In this document: in pieces, positions 7,280-14,804 of the stretch | How the letters are laid out: each line of letters starts with the position of its first letter | Position numbering within the stretch: the stretch's first letter is position 1 | Assembly (NCBI GenBank): GCA_000372225.1 | Contig: AQTY01000023.1 | Span: 1 to 32,171 of the forward strand | Reading direction: 5' to 3' | From: Candidatus Nitromaritima sp. SCGC AAA288-L16 | GTDB lineage: Bacteria; Nitrospinota; Nitrospinia; Nitrospinales; VA-1 | Length of the DNA: 32,171 nucleotides | The notes under the pieces: model-generated | The model's input: only the letters and a program-made list of their open reading frames with translations | What the model was told of the DNA's origin: nothing | Database searches by the model: none | Position numbers and translations under genes: made by a program

Positions 7280-8863
7280 ATGATCATAGCCAATAATCTT
7301 GAAAAGTCTTTTGGACCTCAGAGCCTATTTGAAGGAGTGTCTTTCCTTATTAATGAAGGTGAGCGCGTTGGATTAGTTGGTAAAAATGGGACAGGAAAAT
7401 CTACTTTATTCAAGATGATTTTGTGTCAGGAGAGCCCAGATTCTGGAACTCTTACTACTCCAAAAGGCTATCGGATTGGTACTTTAGAGCAAATAATATG
7501 TTTTACTCAACCGACTGTCCTTGAAGAGTGTGTCAAGGTGTTGAGCCCTGATAAACAATGGGATCATTACAAGGCGGAGATCATACTTTCTGGGTTAGGT
7601 TTTTCGGAGAAGGATTTCCTTAAAGATCCTGCAACTTTCAGTGGAGGTTATCAGGTAAGAATAAACCTTTGCAAGGCTTTGTTAGCCAATCCCAATATGC
7701 TTCTTCTTGATGAACCGACTAACTATCTGGACATACTTTCACTCCGTTGGTTGAAAGAATATCTAAATAAATGGCCTGGAGAAATGTTACTCATCACTCA
7801 CGACCGTGACTTTATGGATAAGGTCACAACCCACACACTTGGTTTGCATCGTAAACAAGCGAAAAAAGTAAAAGGAGATACTGTTAAGTTTTATGAACAA
7901 ATTATTCAAGAAGAAGAAGCTTACGAGTTAACGCGTAAAAACTTGGAAAGTAAACGAAAAGAGATGCAGTTACTTATAGATCGATTTCGAGCCAAGGCTT
8001 CCAAGGCTTCCATGGCGCAGTCAAGATTGAAAATGATGAAAAAAATGGGAACCATGGAAAAACTGGATACTGAAAAAAACCTTGGATTCAGATTCAACCA
8101 TTTTTCGTGTCCGGGGAAAGTAGTCATGACAATGAGTGATATTTCTTTTTCTTACAACGGTAAACAGAAAAGCAATATTTTTTCTAACCTGTCATTTTCG
8201 ATTGGAAGGAGGGATCGCATAGGAATTATTGGGGCCAATGGAAAAGGCAAATCAACTCTGCTCAATTGCCTGGCTGGTGATCTAGTACTGAATTCTGGTT
8301 TAATCAAAAAGCACCCAGCTGTCCGTTTAGGACACTTTGGCCAGACTAATATCGATCGACTAGAACCGCAGAACCGTGTGCTGGATGAAATTCTCCGTAC
8401 TAACCCCAGCTTATCTCTACAAGCTGCTCATACCATATGCGGTGCCATGATGTTTGAGGGAGACTTAAGTAAGAAGAAGGTGAGCGTGTTATCTGGAGGA
8501 GAAAGAAGCCGGGTTTTGCTAGGGAAAATAATTTCTCATCCCACCAATGTCTTGCTTTTGGACGAGCCTTCTCATCACTTAGATGTTGAGTCTATAGAGG
8601 CCTTGATTGAAGAGTTGGATGATTATGCAGGTGCTTTAGTGATTGTTACTCACTCTGAACTCATTCTTAAAACCTTGGCTAAAAATTTAATCATTTTTCA
8701 TCAAGGTCGAGCAGAATATTTTCATGGAGGATACGACCACTTTTTAGAAAAAGTTGGTTGGGAGGGAGAACCGACTACAGCAAAAAAAGAAAAAACTAAA
8801 ATTAACAAAAAAGAGGCCCGTAGATTACGTGCCTTAGAGAGGCAAAAAGAGGGAATCAGTTGA
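7280..8863 (+). CDS. ABC-F family ATPase (Uup/YdiF/EttA group)
   Basis: About 527 residues, two ABC ATPase domains in one chain and no membrane segments, as in ABC-F translation factors that bind the ribosomal E site. Domain 1 has Walker A GKNGTGKST near 34, signature SGGYQVRINLCKAL, Walker B LLLDEPTNYLD. A charged linker (the P-site tRNA interaction motif region) follows at about 230-300. Domain 2 has Walker A GANGKGKST, signature LSGGERSRVLLGK, Walker B LLLDEPSHHLD. The C-terminus is Lys/Arg-rich. Start ATG 7280 (MIIANNLEKSFG) fits family N-termini; an upstream in-frame TTG adds seven unlikely residues. Which subgroup, and whether it gives antibiotic protection, cannot be decided by eye. 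Confidence 0.93.
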   Translation: MIIANNLEKSFGPQSLFEGVSFLINEGERVGLVGKNGTGKSTLFKMILCQESPDSGTLTTPKGYRIGTLEQIICFTQPTVLEECVKVLSPDKQWDHYKAEIILSGLGFSEKDFLKDPATFSGGYQVRINLCKALLANPNMLLLDEPTNYLDILSLRWLKEYLNKWPGEMLLITHDRDFMDKVTTHTLGLHRKQAKKVKGDTVKFYEQIIQEEEAYELTRKNLESKRKEMQLLIDRFRAKASKASMAQSRLKMMKKMGTMEKLDTEKNLGFRFNHFSCPGKVVMTMSDISFSYNGKQKSNIFSNLSFSIGRRDRIGIIGANGKGKSTLLNCLAGDLVLNSGLIKKHPAVRLGHFGQTNIDRLEPQNRVLDEILRTNPSLSLQAAHTICGAMMFEGDLSKKKVSVLSGGERSRVLLGKIISHPTNVLLLDEPSHHLDVESIEALIEELDDYAGALVIVTHSELILKTLAKNLIIFHQGRAEYFHGGYDHFLEKVGWEGEPTTAKKEKTKINKKEARRLRALERQKEGIS

Positions 8864-8978
8864 CAGTTAGTCTAATAAGTAATTGAGAACGTCGATGGTT
8901 GGATAAATTAGCTTTATAATTGTAAGTATACTAAGGACCAAAAGAAACTAGAGATAACGGGGACCCAAGCAACGGGGT

Positions 8979-9044
8979 GGAAGCCCATCGAAGGGTACCT
9001 TATTCGGAAGACAATGAAAGGGGGATCGCCTTCAATGGACTTCC
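8979..9044. repeat. Inverted-repeat element copy 1 (GGAAGYCCATYGAAGG termini)
   Basis: Left end GGAAGCCCATCGAAGG (8979-8994) and right end CCTTCAATGGACTTCC (9029-9044) are near-perfect inverted repeats. The right half shares AGGGGGA-CGCCTTCAATGGACTTCC-type sequence with copy 3 (14431-14517). No coding capacity, so a REP- or MITE-like dispersed element. Confidence 0.65.
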
Positions 9045-9075
9045 GGGGAGGAGCTACTGCTACGCGACAAACTGT

Positions 9076-9108
9076 AACACTTGAAACGAAACGTTTCAAG
9101 TGTTTTTT
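9076..9108. terminator. Strong intrinsic terminator with 12-bp perfect stem
   Basis: AACACTTGAAAC (9076-9087) pairs perfectly with GTTTCAAGTGTT (9093-9104) around GAAAC, followed by Ts. On the other strand the stem is preceded by an A/T-rich stretch that could also serve as a U-tract. It lies 210 bp past the ABC-F gene. Confidence 0.8.
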
Positions 9109-9233
9109 AATTAAATTTCAAGTATTTATTTAAGTTGGTTTTATTCATTAAACGATATTCTTGTGTAGGGGGGGATGAAATTTTCACTTTGGGCTATTAC
9201 AACCAAAGACCATGGATATAAAAATAATCTAAT

Positions 9234-9371
9234 CTATTTTTTGATTTTCTGATCTACCCTTTGCTTTGGCAACTTTGACGAATTGCCTAATTTTTTTGCC
9301 AAACTAAAAAGTAGCCAAAGGGCCAAGAAACCGAATGTCATTCCATAAATTATGTAGGTCCCTCTGTCCAT
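9234..9371 (-). CDS. 45-aa single-TM small protein
   Basis: ATG at 9371 on the minus strand encodes about 45 residues: a short start (MDRGTYII), one hydrophobic helix (MTFGFLALWLLFSLA) and a basic tail (KKLGNSSKLPKQR...KIKK). This is the positive-inside pattern of a small inner-membrane protein, N-terminus outside. The Shine-Dalgarno is weak. Function unknown. Accessory subunits of oxidases or transporters look like this, but no partner gene is adjacent. It resembles in style, not sequence, the tiny membrane ORFs at 13.5-14.4 kb. Confidence 0.5.
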   Translation of the reverse strand: MDRGTYIIYGMTFGFLALWLLFSLAKKLGNSSKLPKQRVDQKIKK

Positions 9372-9930
9372 GTTTTCGTCTTTATTTAATCATTAAACTA
9401 AACTTTGCATACTAAAATATGGTTATGATACTCGATAAAATGGTCTTTCATAAATTATTTTAATTTTTATGTAAGATTGATAATTTGTTCGCTGTGTTTT
9501 AAAACAATGCCTTCAATAGAAAAATTCGACGTATTACCTACTAAATTGTTTTTGTTTAAATAAAATTATTTTGTCTGCGTTATTCTTAAATTAAAGGCAT
9601 TTAATAGATGATTAACTTTAGGTTAATGTTTATCAACTAGCCTGCCCTACATAGTTTAATTGCATAACTACTTAATTAAGATTATCGAAAAATGGTGAAG
9701 TCTTCCAGAGGCTTTTACCCCTATAAGTGGATAAGAAGAAATGCTTCAAGTTTCTTGGTCTTACTGTTGTGTTTGAATTGGCATATGCGTTATTTTGGGG
9801 TGATAATTTGAGGCTAAACTCTTTATAAATAGTCCCCCGCTTATGCTGAAAACAGTGCTAATGAATTATTGAAAAAATATTTATAATTCTATAAATAGTA
9901 GCGTTGTATATTTTCTAAGGATACTCCCCG
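9372..9930. other. AT-rich gap with no firm gene
   Basis: About 560 bp. The only frame worth noting is a 39-codon + strand ORF at 9692-9811 with a hydrophobic centre (SSFLVLLLCL) but no ribosome-binding site, so I do not call it. The promoter of the next gene presumably lies in the last 100 bp, where TATAATTCTATAAATAG occurs about 40 bp before its start. Confidence 0.35.
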
Positions 9931-10533
9931 ATGAATAAAATAATACTTACCATTATTTGTTTTGCTTTGCTTTCTAATCAAGTATTAGCCAATGAGTTAT
10001 TGGTTGTCAGTGGTAAAAACTCCAAGAATTCAAAGAAATGGCAAGAGGAGGTTTCGCAAGAATATAGCCAGAGCAAAATTGGAAAAGACGCCCCAGTCAA
10101 AATAGTTTCGATCGAAGGCGATAAGTTTCCAAGATGGTTTAAGAAAGCTATGGAAGAAGGACGCATAGGCCAAATACTAGGGACACCCACCTTTATCATC
10201 TGGGATGATGTGAGCAAAAAAGAATTAGGAAGATTAGAAGGTTATACGCAGAAGGAAAAATTTTACTCACAATTAAACGAAGCATTTTCTCAGATAAGTC
10301 AAGGCTTGCACCCTGGTCGTCGAGAGGGTTCTGGGGGGTCCCATCAGGAAGAAGGTTCAGAAAGCAAGCAACAAAGGGAGGGGTCAGGAGGAATGAGTCA
10401 GGACATTATGGATCACATTTATAAAACCCCAGAAGAAGCAAAACGCGCCTCAGAAATGCTTGGACTTGGAGGAGAGATTCACAGTCACGAAACTCCTCAG
10501 GGAATTATTTATATGCCAGGCCCAACTATGTAA
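9931..10533 (+). CDS. Secreted thioredoxin-fold protein lacking CxxC
   Basis: 200 residues with a signal peptide (MNKIILTIICFALLSNQVLA, cleavage likely after ANA-like LANE). Residues about 22-125 follow the periplasmic thioredoxin-like layout: LLVVSGKNSKNSKKWQEEV where redox members have a cysteine motif, then VKIVSIEGDKFPRWF, then ILGTPTFIIWDD with the cis-Pro loop (TPT). The cysteines are replaced by KNSK, so it is unlikely to be an oxidoreductase. A Gly/Ser/Glu/Gln-rich linker (about 125-155) leads to a small C-terminal motif: TPEEAKRASEMLGLGGE, then HSHETPQGIIYMPGPTM. I know such endings from short periplasmic proteins (usually AxxLGCxGxHxHxxxGxxYYMP), here also with Cys lost. Perhaps a metal- or thiol-sensing or scaffold protein. 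ATG 9931 has a weak upstream GGA. Confidence 0.6.
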   Translation: MNKIILTIICFALLSNQVLANELLVVSGKNSKNSKKWQEEVSQEYSQSKIGKDAPVKIVSIEGDKFPRWFKKAMEEGRIGQILGTPTFIIWDDVSKKELGRLEGYTQKEKFYSQLNEAFSQISQGLHPGRREGSGGSHQEEGSESKQQREGSGGMSQDIMDHIYKTPEEAKRASEMLGLGGEIHSHETPQGIIYMPGPTM

Positions 10534-11304
10534 GAGGTAAAACACAGCTTGAAAAAAATACCTTTTGCGGTAGGGCGGTTGCAAAAAGTAATTGCTGCTG
10601 GACGTAAGCTTTGTATAATTGAATAAACTTTCTGATCTAGTGATGCGAGCCAAGTATTTTTATAATTTGGATCAGAAATTTTTATTAATACAGCGTGGTT
10701 TTTTTATCCCTTGCCTTTTCAAGAACATCTCTTTACTAAAAGTTCAACAATAACAATAAGATAAATTTGACAAGATTGTGTAGATTAAGATCGTTTAATC
10801 AGAGTTTAATTTTTAGTTAATGCAATATTAATGTTTGTGATACAGACTAGTCATTGTGTAGTAATGCAGGTCTCCTCCTGTGAAAGCTCTTTTCTTTAGG
10901 GGTTTTTACGTACCTTACCCTTTAGGAAAGAGTTTTTAATTTTGAAGCAGGTTGTGGTGTCACAAGCAAAACTCTTCATAAAATAAGCTTCTATACATCC
11001 CCTCATATATTGTAATCAAAAAAATAAACTGCCAGGCTTGATTTAAAGAAACGCTGAGCCAAGTTCACAAGTTTTCAATCAATTAGTTATTGTTTTGCTG
11101 TCCCATGTAGTTCCCTCCTGACAAATTAAAAGAACCTTATTTTAATTATTTAGGTAACGTATTGAAAGAGTATGGTTTTTTCTGCTTTAATAAAAGAAAA
11201 AGAGCGTGGCCGCAGTCATAAGAGATATGTGAATAAAATTATTTTGAATGTGAATTTTAAAATGGGTGCATTGAATCGATACTATAGAACTTGTTAAAAC
11301 ATTC
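10534..11304. other. Long non-coding gap with a possible terminator
   Basis: About 770 bp. An imperfect stem, CTCTTTTCTTTAGGG with CCCTTTAGGAAAGAG (about 10887-10936), followed by TTTTTAATTTT, looks like a terminator. On the minus strand AGGAGGGAAC precedes ATG at about 11107, but the frame closes after seven codons (MGQQNNN), so this is a decayed start or chance. Otherwise AT-rich sequence without signals I can name. Confidence 0.35.
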
Positions 11305-11892
11305 GTGATTTTGTTGGCGATCATTGACCCGATTGGGAATATCCCGGTGGTAATGGTGTTAACAGAAAATAAGTCCGTCGATGAATATAAATCTATAACA
11401 CTGAAGACGTGCTGTGCGGTTGTTATTTTATTGTCGGTCTCCTTTTTATTCGGGAGATATGTTTTAGTTTTTTTTGGTATCAAGATGGCAGCTTTTGAAC
11501 TAGTGGGAAGCGTCTTCTTACTTTACGTTGCCTGTACTATGCTAGTAAATAATAAAAAATCATTTCTATATTCAGATGATTTAGAAGAAAAAGAAAATAT
11601 AGCTTTTATACCCATGACTTTTCCACTTCTGGTGGGTCCTGCCGCCATGAGCTTTGTGATTATTCAGTCTCATAACATAACAGCTTGGCAGGTTAAGTTA
11701 ATTTTTATTGGGGAGTTTGTTGTGATAGCTGTTTTGGTGGGATTGATCCTTAGACTCTCAAAAATTTTCCTAGAAAAGCTAGGTAAGACAGGAATTAAAT
11801 TTATCACTCAAACCATGGGACTTTTATTAGGAAGTTTAGCCATTGGTCTCATTGCAGATGCTTTAAAGCTATTATTACCTGGCTTGTCATAA
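11305..11892 (+). CDS. MarC/UPF0056-family membrane protein, unclear start
   Basis: 195 residues from GTG 11305, six hydrophobic segments, and the family signature AIIDPIGNIPVVMVLTE followed by a late TFPLLVGPAAMSFVII (family PLxxGPxxI). MarC/YhgN proteins are inner-membrane proteins of unknown transport role. Compared with relatives the protein lacks about 8-10 N-terminal residues. These are encoded in frame just upstream (IDTIELVKTF from 11275), but that stretch holds no ATG, GTG or TTG before the TGA at 11272. So either an ATC or ATA codon starts translation, a base error hides the start, or the shorter GTG form is used. No Shine-Dalgarno is visible. Confidence 0.85.
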   Translation: MILLAIIDPIGNIPVVMVLTENKSVDEYKSITLKTCCAVVILLSVSFLFGRYVLVFFGIKMAAFELVGSVFLLYVACTMLVNNKKSFLYSDDLEEKENIAFIPMTFPLLVGPAAMSFVIIQSHNITAWQVKLIFIGEFVVIAVLVGLILRLSKIFLEKLGKTGIKFITQTMGLLLGSLAIGLIADALKLLLPGLS

Positions 11893-11939
11893 ACTTTGAG
11901 TGCTTGATATCTATTTCAACTTATTAAACTAATTTAATT

Positions 11940-12809
11940 ATGAATATGAGAAAAAGCTCGGGTATGTTTTTTGGTGTTTTGTTGGGGATTATTTTTGGTT
12001 TGACGTCTATTTCAGCATTTTCAACTTCTGAACCGGGGGTAGGGCTTTTATACAAAGCAATTGAGATTGGTGAGATGGAAAAGGCTAAAGAACTCTTGGC
12101 TGGTATAGATGTTAATACGCAAGATTTTTTGGGGTATACACCACTTTATAAGGCAGTTTTTTATAATCGTGTGGATTTTGTAAAATATTTGTTTGAATTA
12201 GGTGCGAATGCGAACCTTAGTGATGTTGAGGGGCTTGGTCCTATTCACGTAGCCACCCTTGAAAACCTGCCTGGAATGATAAAAACCCTAAAAGACAAGG
12301 GTGCTGATATTGAGGCTAAGGACAAGTATGGGTACACACCTCTTCATCTTGCTACAGATCAAGGTAGTTTAAATACAGTAAAACAGCTGATTTATGCTGG
12401 TGCTAATGTGAACAGCAGGTCAGAGTGGGGTGGCACCCCTCTCCACGCATCTGTCGCAAATAAAAATATTGATTTGATCCGCTTGCTAATAACTAATGGG
12501 GCTAAACTGGGGGTTAAGGATCGGCTAGGTCGTACCTCTATTCATTGGGCTGCGGAAAAAGGTGACTTGGCTATCGCTGAGTTTTTGCTCCTTAAAGGTG
12601 CCGCAATTAATTTAAAAGATAATGATGGCGAGACGGCCCTTCATGAAGCCGCAAAATGGGGGCATTTAAAAGTGGCGAAACTTTTTATTACTCACGGTGC
12701 TGATATTAGTGCTGTAGGGTCAGACGGGCGTGCCCCGATTCATCTAGCGATTGCCCATGGAAATATTGATATTGTCAACTTGTTAAAAAAATATGGAGCA
12801 ATTTTATAA
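11940..12809 (+). CDS. Secreted ankyrin-repeat protein
   Basis: 289 residues. The N-terminus is a signal peptide (KSSGMFFGVLLGIIFGLTSISAF). The rest is about seven 33-residue ankyrin repeats with repeated G-x-TPLH-type cores: GYTPLYKAV, GLGPIHVATL, GYTPLHLATDQG, GGTPLHASVANK, GRTSIHWAAEKG, GETALHEAAKWG, GRAPIHLAIAHG. Ankyrin repeats bind proteins. With the signal peptide it would act in the periplasm or outside, as do periplasmic ankyrin proteins that assist catalases or envelope enzymes. The ATG at 11940 or the in-frame ATG two codons later could start it. It follows marC by 47 bp on the same strand, but their joint transcription is not certain. Confidence 0.9.
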   Translation: MNMRKSSGMFFGVLLGIIFGLTSISAFSTSEPGVGLLYKAIEIGEMEKAKELLAGIDVNTQDFLGYTPLYKAVFYNRVDFVKYLFELGANANLSDVEGLGPIHVATLENLPGMIKTLKDKGADIEAKDKYGYTPLHLATDQGSLNTVKQLIYAGANVNSRSEWGGTPLHASVANKNIDLIRLLITNGAKLGVKDRLGRTSIHWAAEKGDLAIAEFLLLKGAAINLKDNDGETALHEAAKWGHLKVAKLFITHGADISAVGSDGRAPIHLAIAHGNIDIVNLLKKYGAIL

Positions 12810-12880
12810 TTAAAATTTTTTTGATTGCTACTTATATTTTAAAGTTTGAAGCTTAAGGAAGAGATTTATAATACAAATCT

Positions 12881-13120
12881 GACGAAGGGTTAACAAAACC
12901 TGTAGCAGATAATAGAATTTATCTAGAAGTGCCAGTTGAACAAAACTAGGAATTTGAATTTGTTTTAAAGCCGGATGAAAAATTATATATAAGCCTAAGA
13001 GATTTTTACCGGCACTTAAAAACGCCCAACTATTTTAATGACTTCTATCGCTATTTAATAAATCTTTCTTCCCATAGTATGTTGTATTGGCTTTTGATCA
13101 TTTCTTTGCAGCTTGAGTAA
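12881..13120 (+). pseudogene. Possible decayed ORF with one in-frame stop
   Basis: From 12881 the frame reads a protein-like stretch (VADNRIYLEVPVEQN), meets TAG at 12947, then continues open for 56 codons (EFEFVLKPDEKLYISLRDF, YRHLKTPNYFNDFYRY) to TAA at 13118. No start or ribosome-binding site is seen, and the end overlaps the reverse-strand zinc-ribbon gene. It could be a gene remnant or chance; I recognise no family. Confidence 0.2.
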
Positions 13121-13260
13121 AGAAAAACTATTCCAAATAAAAAAATCAATAAATAGGTTCCGCAACCTGCCTCGAATTTTAGGGGTAAGCCACACAGAGG
13201 GCAAGTCTTTGCCCTGCTACTGATTTCCTTCCCGCACTCGTTGCATATAATCAATGCCAT
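13051..13260 (-). CDS. Zinc-ribbon small membrane protein
   Basis: 69 residues. The N-terminal zinc ribbon has two knuckles, CNEC and CPLC, 14 residues apart (MALIICNECGKEISSRAKTC...CPLCGLPL). One transmembrane helix follows (YLLIFLFGIVFLYSSC) and a short charged tail. The layout, zinc ribbon plus one TM segment, is common in bacterial zinc_ribbon_2-type proteins of unknown role; the ribbon would face the cytosol. Weak AAGG upstream of the ATG. Between its start and the tiny ORFs beginning at 13645 (13261-13552) I see no gene. Confidence 0.75.
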   Translation of the reverse strand: MALIICNECGKEISSRAKTCPLCGLPLKFEAGCGTYLLIFLFGIVFLYSSCKEMIKSQYNILWEERFIK

Positions 13261-13552
13261 AAACCTTATCTCTTTCTTAGGATTTGTTGCTGATATAGCA
13301 GTCTGTTGTAAAAACGGAAAGTTTAGAGTTTTCTTGTAAATACAACTATCTTATATTTCTGTAATGGCTGCAATTTTTATTTATTAAGTGGAGCTTGGGG
13401 GAGTAAGGTCATCAGGCCATAGTCGATAGGTCGCTTTATTTTTCGGTGGTTTGGGGTGGAAATTGTCTCTTGATTTAATTGTTGCAATAACAAAATAAAT
13501 ATTGGCTGCAAAGATAAGGAGAGGGGGTTAGTAAAATATTTCACAGAGTCTT

Positions 13553-13645
13553 CTAAAGGGCAAAGTAGAAAAGTATCGCGGGGATAGATGCACCAAGAGC
13601 AGACGCCATAATTGATTTTATGCGAAATGTATATGAGTTATTCAT
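13553..13645 (-). CDS. 30-aa single-TM ORF
   Basis: Minus-strand ATG at 13645. The peptide has a basic start (MNNSYTFRIKSIM) and one hydrophobic helix (ASALGASIPAILFYFAL). The start lies 12 nt after the stop of the 33-aa ORF upstream, which suggests co-translation; it has no Shine-Dalgarno of its own. Function unknown. Confidence 0.35.
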   Translation of the reverse strand: MNNSYTFRIKSIMASALGASIPAILFYFAL

Positions 13646-13656
13646 AAAGGTCTAGG

Positions 13657-13758
13657 CTATTTGTTGGCCCTCTGTTTCTTTGGTTTATGCTCAGAAAAGA
13701 CTTTGTATGACAAATATCCAACTACCAATAAATAAATACTTACAAATGTGCTAAACAT
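13657..13758 (-). CDS. 33-aa single-TM small protein
   Basis: Minus-strand ATG at 13758 with AGGAG 6-8 nt upstream. A hydrophobic helix at the very N-terminus (MFSTFVSIYLLVVGYLSY) is followed by a strongly basic tail (KVFSEHKPKKQRANK), giving N-out, C-in topology. It lies downstream of a large hairpin (13782-13847) and in line with the 44-aa ORF and the 30-aa ORF. Possibly an accessory subunit of a membrane complex encoded elsewhere. Confidence 0.5.
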   Translation of the reverse strand: MFSTFVSIYLLVVGYLSYKVFSEHKPKKQRANK

Positions 13759-13781
13759 AATTTTCTCCTAATTAGAAAATA

Positions 13782-13847
13782 CCACCGTGGCGCACCTAAC
13801 TGTCTGGAGGAGACAAAGCCAAAAGATAATTAGAAATGCCACGGTGG
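13782..13847. promoter_or_regulatory. Large hairpin element between two tiny membrane genes
   Basis: CCACCGTGGC (13782-13791) pairs perfectly with GCCACGGTGG (13838-13847); flanking AATA/TATT adds partial pairing. Inside lies a second stem, TGTCT-GGAGG-AGACA (13801-13815). It separates the 44-aa and 33-aa reverse-strand ORFs and ends about 15 nt before the Shine-Dalgarno of the latter. It could be an mRNA processing or stability element, an attenuator, or a small mobile palindrome. Confidence 0.5.
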
Positions 13848-13857
13848 TGTATTAAGT

Positions 13858-13992
13858 TTAATTTAAAAATGCCAATGCCAAGCAGGACACAATATATCCG
13901 AATACTATTACCGAAAGAACGGGTAAGAAATCTTCTAAAAACAAACCAGACCCATATACGGATTCAGCTTCGAATGTTGATTCGTAGAACAT
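13858..13992 (-). CDS. 44-aa single-TM small protein
   Basis: Minus-strand ATG at 13992 with GGAGAATTCT upstream (GGAG about 6 nt before). An acidic N-terminus (MFYESTFEAESVYGSGLFLE) is followed by one C-terminal hydrophobic helix (FLPVLSVIVFGYIVSCLALAF) and stop after LN. The acidic, outside-type N-terminus suggests N-out. First gene of a probable minus-strand run with the 33- and 30-aa ORFs. No recognised family. Confidence 0.5.
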   Translation of the reverse strand: MFYESTFEAESVYGSGLFLEDFLPVLSVIVFGYIVSCLALAFLN

Positions 13993-14183
13993 AGAATTCT
14001 CCAATTTATAATTTCAAACTTTTATTGGAAATAATGCAATCTCTATGCCTTTAAATCGAAGTATTTCCTAAAAAACTTTAGGCGACTCGTTAAACATTTT
14101 AGAAAAAAGGCTTTAGAAAGATAGATTGTTGCTTATGTGAGAGTGGTGGGTGGTAAAAGTAGTTAGTTTTTTGACGTAGTGGA

Positions 14184-14277
14184 GGAAGTCCATTAAAAGA
14201 AAGCGTGGGAATAATGAGTAAATCCACAGCAGGGAAAAATTTGTGAGATAGAAAGTACATTCAATCAATGGACTTCC
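14184..14277. repeat. Inverted-repeat element copy 2
   Basis: GGAAGTCCATTAAAAG (14184-14199) at the left and CAATCAATGGACTTCC ending at 14277 at the right. Same termini as the copies at 8979 and 14431. The middle is AT-rich and has no gene. Confidence 0.6.
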
Positions 14278-14306
14278 GCAAAACCGGGAGTTTGTTTTCT
14301 GATACG

Positions 14307-14405
14307 CTAATAGGTATACATCAAAACAGCTATCGCCCAACCTATTAACATTGCTTCCACATAATGCCACCAAGGTGCTCCCATACTTGCGCTCATGTCT
14401 CTCAT
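14307..14405 (-). CDS. 32-aa single-TM small protein
   Basis: Minus-strand ATG at 14405 with AAGGAG 8 nt upstream, an unusually good Shine-Dalgarno. The peptide begins MRDMSASMGAPWWHYVEAML and goes on as a hydrophobic helix (IGWAIAVLMYTY) up to the stop. A PWWHY motif before a TM helix is distinctive and reminds me of small subunits of heme-copper or other respiratory complexes, but that is impression only. It is boxed in by inverted-repeat copies 2 and 3 on either side. Confidence 0.55.
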   Translation of the reverse strand: MRDMSASMGAPWWHYVEAMLIGWAIAVLMYTY

Positions 14406-14430
14406 TTTTTCTCCTTAGAATTAGGGAGGT

Positions 14431-14517
14431 GGAAGTCCATTAAAGGAAAGTCCGGAAAAGAGAGGAAAACCAGGTTTCAGAAATCATTGATAGGGGGAAC
14501 GCCTTCAATGGACTTCC
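14431..14517. repeat. Inverted-repeat element copy 3
   Basis: GGAAGTCCATTAAAGG (14431-14446) and CCTTCAATGGACTTCC (14502-14517), inverted. The right end plus the preceding AGGGGGAACG matches copy 1 closely. With copy 2 it flanks the 32-aa gene and its ribosome-binding site. Confidence 0.65.
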
Positions 14518-14804
14518 AAGAATACTGCCTAAAAACACTATTAATGTAGCATATAACTAAATATAAATCAAGTACTTACATTGAATCTGCGTTGTCCGGT
14601 GGTTTTTTACTTGGTTGGCTGTAATAAACTTGTTTTTCGAACCTGGTGTAGTTTCCAAGCTGTAGCTCATTTTTTATTATGTTCACCAAATGAGGGCAAA
14701 ATGCGAGAATCCTCTATTTTAATACCTTCTGGCTATCACACCACCTTGCCTATCTAAATGAACTAACATAAAATAGTCTGGTCCTTTCATTAATGGATGA
14801 ACTT
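14518..14804. other. Gap with a possible 36-codon reverse ORF
   Basis: The minus-strand frame 14686-14576 (GTG start, no Shine-Dalgarno) reads a protein-like sequence with LQLGNYTRFEKQVYYS and PSKKPPDNADSM at its end. It could be the tail of a lost gene or a tiny gene; I leave it uncalled. No other signal. Confidence 0.25.

Noticed and set aside
8914..9099. 61-codon reverse frame
   Set aside because: It covers the inverted-repeat element and the terminator stem, with no ribosome-binding site or protein pattern.
13360..13500. Reverse frame ending WPDDLTPPSST as a further small membrane protein
   Set aside because: The peptide looks plausible with one TM helix, but the frame has no ATG, GTG or TTG between its upstream stop and the helix.
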